This document shows, one piece after another, positions 17,149 through 24,966 of a DNA stretch of 64,000 nt (positions within the stretch are counted from its first letter, which is position 1; each line of letters begins with the position of its first letter). A program made the position numbers and the translations under genes. The notes under the pieces are model-generated. The model ran no database searches, was not told the origin of the DNA, and saw only the letters and a list, made by a program, of their open reading frames with translations. This stretch comes from DASZTV01 sp036267875 (lineage in GTDB: Bacteria; Actinomycetota; Actinomycetes; JAFAQI01), in NCBI GenBank assembly GCA_036267875.1, contig DATAVE010000160.1, positions 17,418-81,417 of the forward strand, read 5' to 3'.

Positions 17149-18407
17149 CCGCTCCAGCCCTCCTCGAGGTCGACGGCTTCGTCGCAGCTGGCTTCGAGCC
17201 GGTCGCTGACGCGTTACGCGAAGCATCGGATCTGGGCGCCGGCGGCGCGGCGTTCGCGGCGTACGTCGACGGTCGGCTCGCGGTCGACATCCGGGCCGGA
17301 TGGGCGCGACCGGGGCAGCCATGGCAGGACGACACCGTGATGCTGATCGCGTCGGTGACCAAGGGTCTCGCCGCGTTGTGCATCGAGCTGTTGAACGACC
17401 GCGGCCTGATCGACATGGACGAGAAGGTCACGACGTACTGGCCGGAGTACGGGCAGAACGGCAAGCAGGACACGACCGTCCGGATGATCCAGATGCATAC
17501 CTGCGGTGTGATCGGCTTCCCGACCGTGCACCAGCTTCTCGCGTGGGATGGCACCGGCTGGGACGACCTCGCTGGCATCGCCGCGGGACTCGCCGCCGCC
17601 AAGCCCGCGTGGGAGCCGGGGACGCAGCACGGATACCACGCGGTGACGTACGGCTGGCTGGTCGGCGAGCTCGTCCGCCGGGTCACCGGAGGGATGACAC
17701 TCGGGCAGTTCTTCGCAACGGAGTACGCCACTCCGCTCGGCGCCGACGTGCACATCGGCGCGACGCCGGACGTTCTCGCGCGGATGGCTCAGGTCTATGT
17801 CAGCAGCCCGGATGAGCTCAAGGGCCCGGAGAAGTTCGTGATGAATCTCGTGAGCAAGCGGCTACGCGGCAACACTCTCGCCGGGCAGGCGTTTCTGAGC
17901 GACGGCAAGGCCTCGATCATGGACTCGATCGACAAGCTGCTGGAGAACGACAAGTTCTTGACCGCAGAGGTCCCGGCGAGCAACGGGCTGGCGACCGCTC
18001 GAGGTCTAGCGCGTTCATTCCAGGTTCTCGCCCAGGGCGGCGAGGTTGACGGTCACCGCTATCTGTCGGCTGAGTCGGTGCAGGAGTGGATCAAGCCGGC
18101 CGCACGTCGCGGCGACTACATCCTGAAGAAGTCGATCCCGTTCGCCGGCGTACTCGGGCTGGAGAAGAAGACGCTGCTGACCCGGACGCTTGGCTACGGG
18201 GCGAACGAACCGGCGCCGGGCGCCAAACCTGCATACGGCCCGACGCCCCAGACGGTTGCGGCGGAGGGCGCCGGCGGCCACATCATGTTCGCCGACCCGG
18301 TACGCCGCGTGAGTGTCGGTTTCGTGCGCAGCCAGATGAGCGGCAAGCACAACACTTCAGACCCGCTCTTCGCCGCGCTCTACTCCTGCCTCGATTCCCC
18401 GAAGTAG
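17145..18407 (+). CDS. beta-lactamase-fold serine hydrolase / esterase
   Basis: The 420-residue protein belongs to the class C beta-lactamase-related esterases (EstB-like). The nucleophile motif SVTK is at residues 70-73, a Tyr-containing motif (YGWLVGEL, Tyr169) follows at the expected distance, and a GAGGHIMF segment lies near the C-terminus in place of the KTG motif. It has no signal peptide, so it acts in the cytosol. Such enzymes usually hydrolyse esters, lactones or amides rather than beta-lactam drugs. Coupled by ATGA to the importer, it could process the imported compound. The stop codon lies inside the left arm of the hairpin at 18397-18484. Confidence 0.85.
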   Translation: MTAPALLEVDGFVAAGFEPVADALREASDLGAGGAAFAAYVDGRLAVDIRAGWARPGQPWQDDTVMLIASVTKGLAALCIELLNDRGLIDMDEKVTTYWPEYGQNGKQDTTVRMIQMHTCGVIGFPTVHQLLAWDGTGWDDLAGIAAGLAAAKPAWEPGTQHGYHAVTYGWLVGELVRRVTGGMTLGQFFATEYATPLGADVHIGATPDVLARMAQVYVSSPDELKGPEKFVMNLVSKRLRGNTLAGQAFLSDGKASIMDSIDKLLENDKFLTAEVPASNGLATARGLARSFQVLAQGGEVDGHRYLSAESVQEWIKPAARRGDYILKKSIPFAGVLGLEKKTLLTRTLGYGANEPAPGAKPAYGPTPQTVAAEGAGGHIMFADPVRRVSVGFVRSQMSGKHNTSDPLFAALYSCLDSPK

Positions 18408-18484
18408 CACACGACCTGCCCGCCCGGCGGTCGGTATGCGGCGAATCGCCCGAATCGGGGCCCAGGTCGTGTGCTACTTCGGGG
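18397..18484. terminator. long-stem hairpin between convergent genes (CGAAGTAGCAC repeat)
   Basis: Arms 18397-18418 and 18463-18484 are perfect 22-bp inverted copies (CCCCGAAGTAGCACACGACC and its complement) around a 44-bp GC-rich spacer. It fills the gap between convergent genes and overlaps the hydrolase stop codon, so it probably ends transcription from both sides. A related hairpin with the same CGAAGTAGCAC core lies at 56006-56100. Confidence 0.65.
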
Positions 18485-18485
18485 A

Positions 18486-19085
18486 CTAGTCGTCGAGGAG
18501 GAGGTGCGCTACCCGCTTCCAGGCGGCGACTCGCATAGACGTCGCTCGCTCGCTGCGAACCACCTGGGCACGCATCGCGGCTCGCATCGCATCGACGACG
18601 ACCAGCAACACGGTCTCGTAGTTCGGGTGGTCGACATACTCCGGCCATTGGGCGGCGGCCATTGCGCGGATCTGCTCGCTGAGCATCCGGTTCTGCCGGG
18701 TCAGCGCCTCGCGCAGCTCAGGGTCGTTGCGGGCAGCCGCCCATAGCTCGTCCGCGGCGAGCGCGAGCGGGCTGTTGCCGACCCGCCACAGTGCATCGAT
18801 GCCCTTGTCGATGCCGCGGTGCTCCGGTGAGGTGGTCGATTCGTAGAACACCTGCCGCTGTCCCGCGAACAGCTCGTCGACGGCGGCGACGAGCAGCTCG
18901 GCTCGGGACGGGAAGTGGTGGAGCAGTGCACCGCGCGATACGCCGGCACGTCGCTGAACCTCGAGCGTCGTCGTCTTCGAATGCCCCAGCTCGACAAGAG
19001 AGTCGATCGCCGCGGCGATGATGCGGCCACGGGTCTCTGCACTGCGCTCGGCCTGAGTACGCCGAGGCCCTGCGGTCGTCGTCAC
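18486..19085 (-). CDS. TetR-family transcriptional regulator, likely autoregulator of the acyl-CoA operon
   Basis: The 199-residue product has a TetR N-terminal helix-turn-helix (~15-60: TRGRIIAAAIDSLVELG, TTTLEVQRRAGVSRGALLHHF) and an alpha-helical ligand-binding C-terminal region. It lies 7 bp after the acyl-CoA dehydrogenase and is the last gene of the operon that starts with the thiolase at 23319. The palindrome at 23407-23426 upstream of that operon, and its copy at 11491-11510, are plausible binding sites. The natural ligand would then be an acyl-CoA intermediate; this is inference from family habit. Confidence 0.88.
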   Translation of the reverse strand: MTTTAGPRRTQAERSAETRGRIIAAAIDSLVELGHSKTTTLEVQRRAGVSRGALLHHFPSRAELLVAAVDELFAGQRQVFYESTTSPEHRGIDKGIDALWRVGNSPLALAADELWAAARNDPELREALTRQNRMLSEQIRAMAAAQWPEYVDHPNYETVLLVVVDAMRAAMRAQVVRSERATSMRVAAWKRVAHLLLDD

Positions 19086-19092
19086 GAATCGC

Positions 19093-20337
19093 TCAGCTGA
19101 GCAGGCCGCGCGCGACGTGGGTGATCTGTACCTCGTTGCTCCCGGCGTAGATCATCAGTGACTTTGCGTCACGGGCGAGCTGCTCGACGCGGTACTCCGA
19201 CATGTAGCCGTTGCCGCCGAAAAGCTGCACTGCCTCCATGGCAACCTCGGTGGCTGCCTGCGAGGAGTAGTACTTCATCGCGGAGGCCTCGGCCAGCGTC
19301 GGCGTCTGGCCCGCGCGACGCAGCTCGATGGTGCGGAACACCATGTTCTGCACGTTCTGCCGAGCCACTTCCATGTTGGCGAGCTTGAGCTGGATGAGCT
19401 GGAACTCACCGATCTTCTGACCCCACAGCTCGCGGTTCTTCGAATAGTCGATGCACAGCGACAGGCACTCCTCGATGACGCCCAGGGACATCGCCGCAAT
19501 GCCGATCCGCTCCGTCGTGAAGTTCGAGCGCGCGCTGTCCCGACCGTCCTGGCCACTACCGCCACCATTGAGCAGGCGGTCCTCGCCGACGTGGAGGTCA
19601 GAGAAGAACAGCTGACCGGTGGGCGAGGAGTGGATGCCCATCTTCTTGAACGGCTTGGACTGGGTGAGGCCTTCCATGCCGGCGTCCAGCACGAAGGTCA
19701 GCACCGGACGGCGGCGCTTGTCGTCGTTGCTGCCGTCGTCGAGCTTGGCGTAGACGACCATCGTGTCGGCGTACGGACCGTTGGTGATGAAGGTCTTCTC
19801 GCCGTTGAGGACATAGCCGTCGGCGACCGGGCGGGCCGTCGTCGTCATTCCACCGAACGCGTCCGAGCCGGAGTTCGGCTCGGTGATCGCCCACGCGCCG
19901 ACCTTCTCGAAGCTCATCAGGTCGCGCGCCCAGCGCTCCTTCTGCTCGATGCTGCCGCGCGAGGAGATCGTGCCGCCCGCGAGGCCCATGCTGACGCCCA
20001 TCGCGGCGGTCAGCCCCATCGCGACCTTGGTCAGCTCGATCGACAGGATGAGCTGCATGGCATCGTCGCCTCCGGCGACGCTATCTGCAGAGTCCGCGCC
20101 ACCCTCGCCGTCGGAGTCCGACGAGGCGGCCGTGCTGCCCTTCTCCTTGGCGATCCGCTTGTCGAACGCGTCGGCCATCATCGCGTCGATGCCGAACGTC
20201 GCGAACAGCTTGCGGATCAGCGGGTACGGCAGCATCTCACCGGACTCGAGTGCGTCCATGTGCGGCCGGATCTCGGCATTGGCGAAGTCCCGGATCGCGT
20301 CCCGGATTGCGAGCTCGGTGTCAGACCAGCCGATCAT
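19093..20337 (-). CDS. acyl-CoA dehydrogenase
   Basis: The 414-residue FAD enzyme of the acyl-CoA dehydrogenase family introduces the alpha-beta double bond in acyl-CoA. It shows the flavin/substrate motif AITEPNSGSDAFGG, the FAD-contact segment YVLNGEKTFITNG, and the C-terminal QLFGGNGYMSEYRVEQLARDA and YAGSNEVQ. The Glu of the medium-chain enzyme's YEG is Ala here, so the base must lie elsewhere, as in several family branches. A low-complexity Ser/Asp/Gly insert (~55-80) after the N-terminal helices is unusual. It is followed after 21 bp by the SDR upstream in the same operon. Confidence 0.92.
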   Translation of the reverse strand: MIGWSDTELAIRDAIRDFANAEIRPHMDALESGEMLPYPLIRKLFATFGIDAMMADAFDKRIAKEKGSTAASSDSDGEGGADSADSVAGGDDAMQLILSIELTKVAMGLTAAMGVSMGLAGGTISSRGSIEQKERWARDLMSFEKVGAWAITEPNSGSDAFGGMTTTARPVADGYVLNGEKTFITNGPYADTMVVYAKLDDGSNDDKRRRPVLTFVLDAGMEGLTQSKPFKKMGIHSSPTGQLFFSDLHVGEDRLLNGGGSGQDGRDSARSNFTTERIGIAAMSLGVIEECLSLCIDYSKNRELWGQKIGEFQLIQLKLANMEVARQNVQNMVFRTIELRRAGQTPTLAEASAMKYYSSQAATEVAMEAVQLFGGNGYMSEYRVEQLARDAKSLMIYAGSNEVQITHVARGLLS

Positions 20338-20358
20338 CTATGTACCCCTCTTGAAGCG

Positions 20359-21237
20359 TCAGGACCAGTCGGTGAGGCGCTGCTCTACCTCGGTGATTGT
20401 CCACGGCTTGTCGGTCTCCGCCTTGTTGGCGTAGCTCCACCCGGCGAGCTCGGAGATGTGACTGCCAGCGACCTCGTAGACCTTGCCGGTGATGCCGCAG
20501 TTGGCGGTCGACAGGTATGCGACGAGCGGTGAGATCCCGGCCGGGTCGAATGGGTCGAGTGCGCCTGGGTCCTCGGGCTTGGCCATCATCACGTCGATGC
20601 CCGGCGTCGCCAGGGTGAGGCGGGTCCGCGCAAGCGGCGTGATCGCGTTGGCGCGTACGCCGTAGCGGCCGAGCTCCTGAGCCGCGACGAGCGTCATCGC
20701 GGCGATGCCCGCCTTGGCGGCGCCGTAGTTGACCTGGCCCGGGTTCGGCAGTGTCGTACCGGAGCTGGACGAGGTGTTGACGATCGCCGCGTTGACCGTG
20801 GCGCCCGACTTGCTCTGGTCCTTCCAGTACTCCGCCGCGTGGCGCATCACGCAGAAGTGACCCTTGAGGTGAACCGCGATGACTGCGTCCCACTGCTCTT
20901 CGGACAGGCCCGCGAGGAAGCCGTCGCGCAGGATGCCCGCGTTGTTGATGACGACGTCGAGCTGACCGAACTCCTCGACTGCCTGAGCGACGAGGCTTTT
21001 GCCGCCGTCCCAGGTCGCGACGTTGTCGGTGTTGGCGACAGCGTGGCCACCGAACGCCTTGATCTCCTCGACTACCTCTTGCGCCGGGCCGGTGTCCGAG
21101 CCGGAGCCGTCGTTCGCGCCGCCGAGGTCGTTGATCACGACCGCCGCACCCTCACGGGCGAACAGCAGCGCGTGCTCACGACCGATTCCGCGACCAGCTC
21201 CGGTGATGACAGCCACGCGGCCGTCGAGTGCTCCCAC
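20359..21237 (-). CDS. SDR 3-hydroxyacyl-CoA dehydrogenase (MFE-2 type)
   Basis: The 292-residue short-chain dehydrogenase has nucleotide-binding TGAGRGIG near residue 13, NNAG, the catalytic Ser in NTSSSSG and YGAAK (Tyr/Lys pair). Its length and the INDLGGANDG segment match the dehydrogenase part of peroxisomal multifunctional enzyme type 2. It would oxidise a 3-hydroxyacyl-CoA with NAD. Start: GTG at 21237 with GAGGGG eight bases upstream; the longer reading frame upstream of it runs through the MaoC gene and is not used. It lies between acyl-CoA dehydrogenase and MaoC hydratase, completing a beta-oxidation set. Confidence 0.9.
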   Translation of the reverse strand: MGALDGRVAVITGAGRGIGREHALLFAREGAAVVINDLGGANDGSGSDTGPAQEVVEEIKAFGGHAVANTDNVATWDGGKSLVAQAVEEFGQLDVVINNAGILRDGFLAGLSEEQWDAVIAVHLKGHFCVMRHAAEYWKDQSKSGATVNAAIVNTSSSSGTTLPNPGQVNYGAAKAGIAAMTLVAAQELGRYGVRANAITPLARTRLTLATPGIDVMMAKPEDPGALDPFDPAGISPLVAYLSTANCGITGKVYEVAGSHISELAGWSYANKAETDKPWTITEVEQRLTDWS

Positions 21238-21265
21238 TTCGTATGCCCCTCTATATATAGGTGTG

Positions 21266-22126
21266 TCAGTCCGCGATGACGGCGAGGCCGTCCTTGATGA
21301 CGACGTCGTCACCGACACGGGTCTCGAATGCGTAGTTGGTTGCGCCGGCCGAGGAGCCGGTGGCGAAGAACGTCGACTCGATGTCCTGGCCCGGGATGAC
21401 CGGCTTGGAGAACCGGACGGCGAGCCGGCGAAGCCGCTCGGTGTGACCGTTGCCCAGCTCGGTGAGCGCAGCCCACGACGTGAAGGCCATCGAGCACAGC
21501 CCGTGGGCGATGATCCCCGGCAGGCCGACCGACTTTGCGAACTCCGCATCCAGGTGGATCGGCATCGGGTCACCCGAGGCGGGCGAATACCGGAACGTCT
21601 GGTCCTCGTCGACGTGCTGGACGGTCTTGGCCACCGGTGCCAGGCCGTGCGCAGCTGCGTCGAATGCGTGCGTCGGGGCGAGCTCCCCGACCGACTCGCC
21701 GGCGTCGATACCGCGGATGAAGGTCGACACGTACTGCTCGTTGACGAGGTCGCCGTTGGCGTCATGCGTCTCGATGTAGACCGCACCGACCGTGCCGCTG
21801 GCCTTGCCCGCGTAGCCGATCACCTTGCCGCGCGAGGTGAGCTGGTCGCCCGCCTTGATCGGACGGTGGAAGGTGAAGTCCTGCTCGCCGTGCAGCACGA
21901 ACGGCGCGATGGTGTCGGGTGCGACCGCGAACAGCTGGCTCAGCAGGATGTCGAAGATGGGTACGACGGCGAACACCGGCGGCGCGATCTCACCGGAGAG
22001 GTGAGCCGCGATCGGGTCGTTCGTCGCCGCGGCGTACGCCGCGATCCGCTCGGCGGTGACGTCGAAGAGCTTGTTGTCGCTCCAGAGGCCGACGCCAGCC
22101 GGGTTGAACTTCGTCGTCTCGCTCAT
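21266..22126 (-). CDS. double-hotdog MaoC-type enoyl-CoA hydratase
   Basis: The 286-residue protein starts MSETTKFNP at 22126. It has an N-terminal degenerate hotdog half and a C-terminal catalytic half with the hydratase-2 motif (PIHLDAEFAKSVGLPGIIAHG, Asp and His). The two halves resemble the hydratase part of MFE-2, the natural partner of the SDR gene that follows. It would hydrate a 2-enoyl-CoA to a 3-hydroxyacyl-CoA. Its start overlaps the thiolase stop (ATGA). Confidence 0.9.
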   Translation of the reverse strand: MSETTKFNPAGVGLWSDNKLFDVTAERIAAYAAATNDPIAAHLSGEIAPPVFAVVPIFDILLSQLFAVAPDTIAPFVLHGEQDFTFHRPIKAGDQLTSRGKVIGYAGKASGTVGAVYIETHDANGDLVNEQYVSTFIRGIDAGESVGELAPTHAFDAAAHGLAPVAKTVQHVDEDQTFRYSPASGDPMPIHLDAEFAKSVGLPGIIAHGLCSMAFTSWAALTELGNGHTERLRRLAVRFSKPVIPGQDIESTFFATGSSAGATNYAFETRVGDDVVIKDGLAVIAD

Positions 22127-23319
22127 CGGTTGGCCGGGCGGTACGCCGTTACGACAGCGGCGCCGCCGAGGCCGATGTTGTGCTGGAGCGCGACCTTCGC
22201 GCCGTCGACCTGACGGGCGTCGGCGGTGCCGCGCAGTTGCCAGGTGAGCTCCGCGCACTGCGCGAGGCCGGTGGCGCCGAGCGGGTGGCCCTTGGAGATC
22301 AGACCGCCGGACGGGTTGACGACCCAGCGGCCGCCGTACGTCGTGTCGTCGTTGTCGACGAGCTTGCCGCCTTCGCCTTCCGCACACAGGCCGAGCGCTT
22401 CGTAGGTCAGCAGCTCGTTGGCGGAGAAGCAGTCGTGCAGCTCGATGACCTGGACATCGTCGGCGCTGATACCGGCCTGGTCGTAGACCTTGCGGGCGGC
22501 TTCCTTGCTCATGTCGTAGCCGACGAGAGTGGCCGCCGAGTTGTTCTCGAACGTGCTGCGCATGTCGGTGACCATGGCCTGTCCGACGATCTCGATCGCG
22601 CGGTCACCGAGACCGTGCTCCTCGACGAACTTCTCGCTGGCGATGACCGCCGCGCCGGAGCCGTCAGAGGTCGGCGAGCACTGCAGCTTGGTCAGCGGCA
22701 GCTTGTCGTAGATGACCTTCGACTCCTTGATCTCGTCGAGGGTGTAGACGTCCTGGAACTGCGCGTAGGGATTGTTCGCGGAGTGGCGGTGGTTCTTCTC
22801 GCCGATCTTCGCGAAGTGGTCCGGCGTGGTGCCGTACTTCTCCATGTGCTCGACGCCCGCGGCGCCGAACATCCATGGTGCGAGCGGAAGCGCCATCTCG
22901 CGCTTCTCGTTGAGCGCGAGGACGTGCTTCTGCATCGGGTTCTCGCGGTCCTCGAACGTCGCCTGGAGCGAGCCGCGCTGCATCTTCTCGAAGCCGAGGG
23001 CCAGGGCGCACTCGGCGACGCCGCTGCGGACTGCCTGGTTGGCGAGGTAGAGCGCCGTCGAGCCGGTCGAGCAGTTGTTGTTGACGTTGATGACCGGGAT
23101 GCCGGTCAGGCCCAGCTCATAGACCGCGCGCTGGCCGCAGGTGGACTCGCCGTACACGTAGCCGACGTAGGCCTGCTCGATCGCCTCGTAGGAGACGCCG
23201 GCGTCTTCGAGCGCCTTCGTGCCGGACTCCCGTGCCATGTCGGGGTAGTCCCATTCGCGGCTTCCGGGCTTCTCGAACTTCGTCATCCCGACGCCGATGA
23301 CGTAGGTCTTCGCGGGCAT
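22123..23319 (-). CDS. SCP-x-like thiolase / lipid-transfer protein
   Basis: The 398-residue thiolase-superfamily protein has the active Cys in NNNCSTGSTALYLA and GGLISKGHPLGATG with the catalytic His. It ends with HNIGLGGAAVVTAY, the form found in sterol-carrier-protein-x thiolases (actinobacterial Ltp proteins). These enzymes cleave 3-ketoacyl-CoA with branched or steroid side chains. As first gene of the operon it is read from a promoter ~90 bp upstream carrying the shared operator. The branched-chain preference is inferred from the subfamily. Confidence 0.9.
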   Translation of the reverse strand: MPAKTYVIGVGMTKFEKPGSREWDYPDMARESGTKALEDAGVSYEAIEQAYVGYVYGESTCGQRAVYELGLTGIPVINVNNNCSTGSTALYLANQAVRSGVAECALALGFEKMQRGSLQATFEDRENPMQKHVLALNEKREMALPLAPWMFGAAGVEHMEKYGTTPDHFAKIGEKNHRHSANNPYAQFQDVYTLDEIKESKVIYDKLPLTKLQCSPTSDGSGAAVIASEKFVEEHGLGDRAIEIVGQAMVTDMRSTFENNSAATLVGYDMSKEAARKVYDQAGISADDVQVIELHDCFSANELLTYEALGLCAEGEGGKLVDNDDTTYGGRWVVNPSGGLISKGHPLGATGLAQCAELTWQLRGTADARQVDGAKVALQHNIGLGGAAVVTAYRPANR

Positions 23320-23406
23320 ATCTCACCTCGTTGTGAAGGGGTCGACTGCGCCGTCCGGTCGGTCGTGGAGGCCACTGGCCGCCGTAGGCGTCAGAGTTCG
23401 CACTCT

Positions 23407-23426
23407 TACGGTCAATCATGACTGTT
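23407..23426. promoter_or_regulatory. 20-bp operator upstream of the thiolase operon
   Basis: TACGGTCAatcaTGACTGTT matches the perfect palindrome at 11491-11510 in 14 of 16 arm positions. On the minus strand it contains TTGACC, a possible -35 for the thiolase operon, and the following GTAAGAGTGC resembles GTAGAGTGC after the other copy. A further GTCA half-site at 23428-23431 could extend the site. The regulator is probably the TetR at 18486-19085. Confidence 0.65.
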
Positions 23427-23448
23427 TGTCAGTTTTGCGTCAATGCGG

Positions 23449-23466
23449 ACGTGATGATCATCACGT
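23449..23466. promoter_or_regulatory. perfect 18-bp palindrome upstream of the CHAP gene
   Basis: ACGTGATGATCATCACGT is a perfect palindrome with no spacer, about 55 bp before the CHAP start. It is too symmetric and loop-free for an RNA hairpin, so a protein-binding site is more likely. No cognate regulator is identifiable. Confidence 0.45.
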
Positions 23467-23521
23467 ACGGAAGCCGCGGGTCGTTAATGGAGCGGTAACC
23501 CCGCCCGAGTTGGATGGACTC

Positions 23522-24022
23522 ATGCGCAAGTTGGGGATCGCTGGGGCTGTCCTGGGCTGTTTGGCGGTCGTTGCTCCCGCGCAGGCAGCAGGCGGCTATC
23601 CGTGGGCAAATGTGGGCGTCGGCCAGATGGATTCGTGGGGTTTCAACGCCAGGCAGTGCACGTCGTACGTCGCCTGGCGGCTGCATCAGTCGGGTGACGC
23701 CGCGTTCCAGGACAACATGATTGCGCCGACGGGACGGTCGGTGCAGTGGGGCAACGCCGACCATTGGGCCATCGCAGCTCGGCAGCTCGGCTACGTCGTC
23801 AGCAAAACACCCGCGGTCGGAACCGTCGCCCAGTGGAACAGCTTCGAGAAGTCGAGCTATAAGGGCTGGACGATCACCGCATCGGCCTACGGTCACGTCG
23901 CCTACGTCGTTGCGGTCTACAGCGATGGCTCGGTCAAGGTCGACGAGTACGACGCGACGCGCTCGCATGGCTTCAGCACTGAGCGCCTTCGAGCACCGAG
24001 GTTCCTCTACATCCGCGGTTGA
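23522..24022 (+). CDS. secreted CHAP-domain protein (putative peptidoglycan amidase)
   Basis: The 166-residue product has a signal peptide (~1-22, APAQA) and a compact CHAP domain. The catalytic Cys46 is in ARQCTSYVAW and His125 in AYGHVAYVV, followed by acidic VDEYD. CHAP enzymes cut peptide or amide bonds in peptidoglycan. There is no wall-binding repeat, so this is a minimal, probably freely secreted enzyme. ATG at 23522 is chosen because the signal peptide starts there. The 200-bp upstream gap holds an 18-bp palindrome. Confidence 0.85.
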   Translation: MRKLGIAGAVLGCLAVVAPAQAAGGYPWANVGVGQMDSWGFNARQCTSYVAWRLHQSGDAAFQDNMIAPTGRSVQWGNADHWAIAARQLGYVVSKTPAVGTVAQWNSFEKSSYKGWTITASAYGHVAYVVAVYSDGSVKVDEYDATRSHGFSTERLRAPRFLYIRG

Positions 24023-24042
24023 TACGTGCTGTACTCCTCGCC

Positions 24043-24939
24043 GTGTCATGGCAGAGCAAGGCCGTAGAGGGTGTGCTTCGAGTGCTCGGCGCGAAGCGCC
24101 GTGGCGACAGCGCAGAGAAGATGCAGCGGGTAGTCGCGAAGTCGCGGACCAAGGTGAAAGACCCGGCTCCGAAGGCCAAATGGTTGACCGACCTCAACCT
24201 CGCCGACACCACCGCATTCGGCATGCGGGTCTTCGAGCTGACGCCGCGGTCCGGCGCCTCCGATCAGCGGGTCGTCTACCTGCACGGTGGGTCGTACACC
24301 TTCGAAGTCGCGGGTCCGCACTGGACGTTCCTGACCCACCTCGCGCGGACGACGGGGGCGCAGGTCTCGGTGGCGATCTACCCGCTGGCACCCGAGACGA
24401 CCGCCGCCAAGACGGTCCCGATCGCTACCGACTGGGCCGAGAGCATCATCGACGCGAGCGAGCCCGGCACGGTCACCGTCATGGGGGACAGCGCCGGCGG
24501 CGGCCTGTCGCTTGCCGTCGTGCAGCAGCTGCTGGCTCGTGGCAAGCAGCCGCGGCAGACCGTGCTGATCTCACCCTGGCTCGACGTCACGATGACCGAC
24601 CCGGCGCTGGCTGCGATCGACCCGAACGACGCGATGCTGAGCATTGGCGGTCTGGCGCATTGCGGCAAGCTCTACGCCGGCGATCTCGATGTGACGGACC
24701 CGTTGGCGAGCCCGCTGTTCGGCGAGCTCGACGGCCTCGCGCCGATCGAGGTCTATACGGGGACGCACGACATCCTGAACGTCGATGCGCACAACCTGGT
24801 CAAGCGCGCTGCGGGGCACAACGTCGAGGTCCGGCTGCACGAAGAGGCGGACATGCCGCACGTCCACCCGCTGCTTGCGATCATTCCGGAGGGCAAGCGC
24901 GCTCGCGACCAGATCGTCGCCAACGTACGTAGCGCGTAG
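24043..24939 (+). CDS. HSL-type alpha/beta hydrolase (lipase/esterase)
   Basis: The 298-residue product is a hormone-sensitive-lipase family esterase. It has the oxyanion-hole motif HGGSY, nucleophile GDSAGG (Ser150), the acid in GTHDIL and the His in MPHVHPLL. It has no signal peptide. GTG at 24043 is chosen because the family usually starts just before SWQSK; TTG at 24019 in the same frame is possible and would overlap the CHAP stop. Neither has a clear ribosome-binding site. It likely acts on short acyl esters; the substrate is unknown. Confidence 0.82.
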   Translation: MSWQSKAVEGVLRVLGAKRRGDSAEKMQRVVAKSRTKVKDPAPKAKWLTDLNLADTTAFGMRVFELTPRSGASDQRVVYLHGGSYTFEVAGPHWTFLTHLARTTGAQVSVAIYPLAPETTAAKTVPIATDWAESIIDASEPGTVTVMGDSAGGGLSLAVVQQLLARGKQPRQTVLISPWLDVTMTDPALAAIDPNDAMLSIGGLAHCGKLYAGDLDVTDPLASPLFGELDGLAPIEVYTGTHDILNVDAHNLVKRAAGHNVEVRLHEEADMPHVHPLLAIIPEGKRARDQIVANVRSA

Positions 24940-24966
24940 CCGCCAAACCTGGTGGAGTGAGCCACC

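Noticed and set aside
17145..18407. antibiotic-resistance beta-lactamase
   Set aside because: It has the SxxK motif but no signal peptide and no KTG motif, and its context is transport and lipid catabolism. It is better read as an esterase-type hydrolase.
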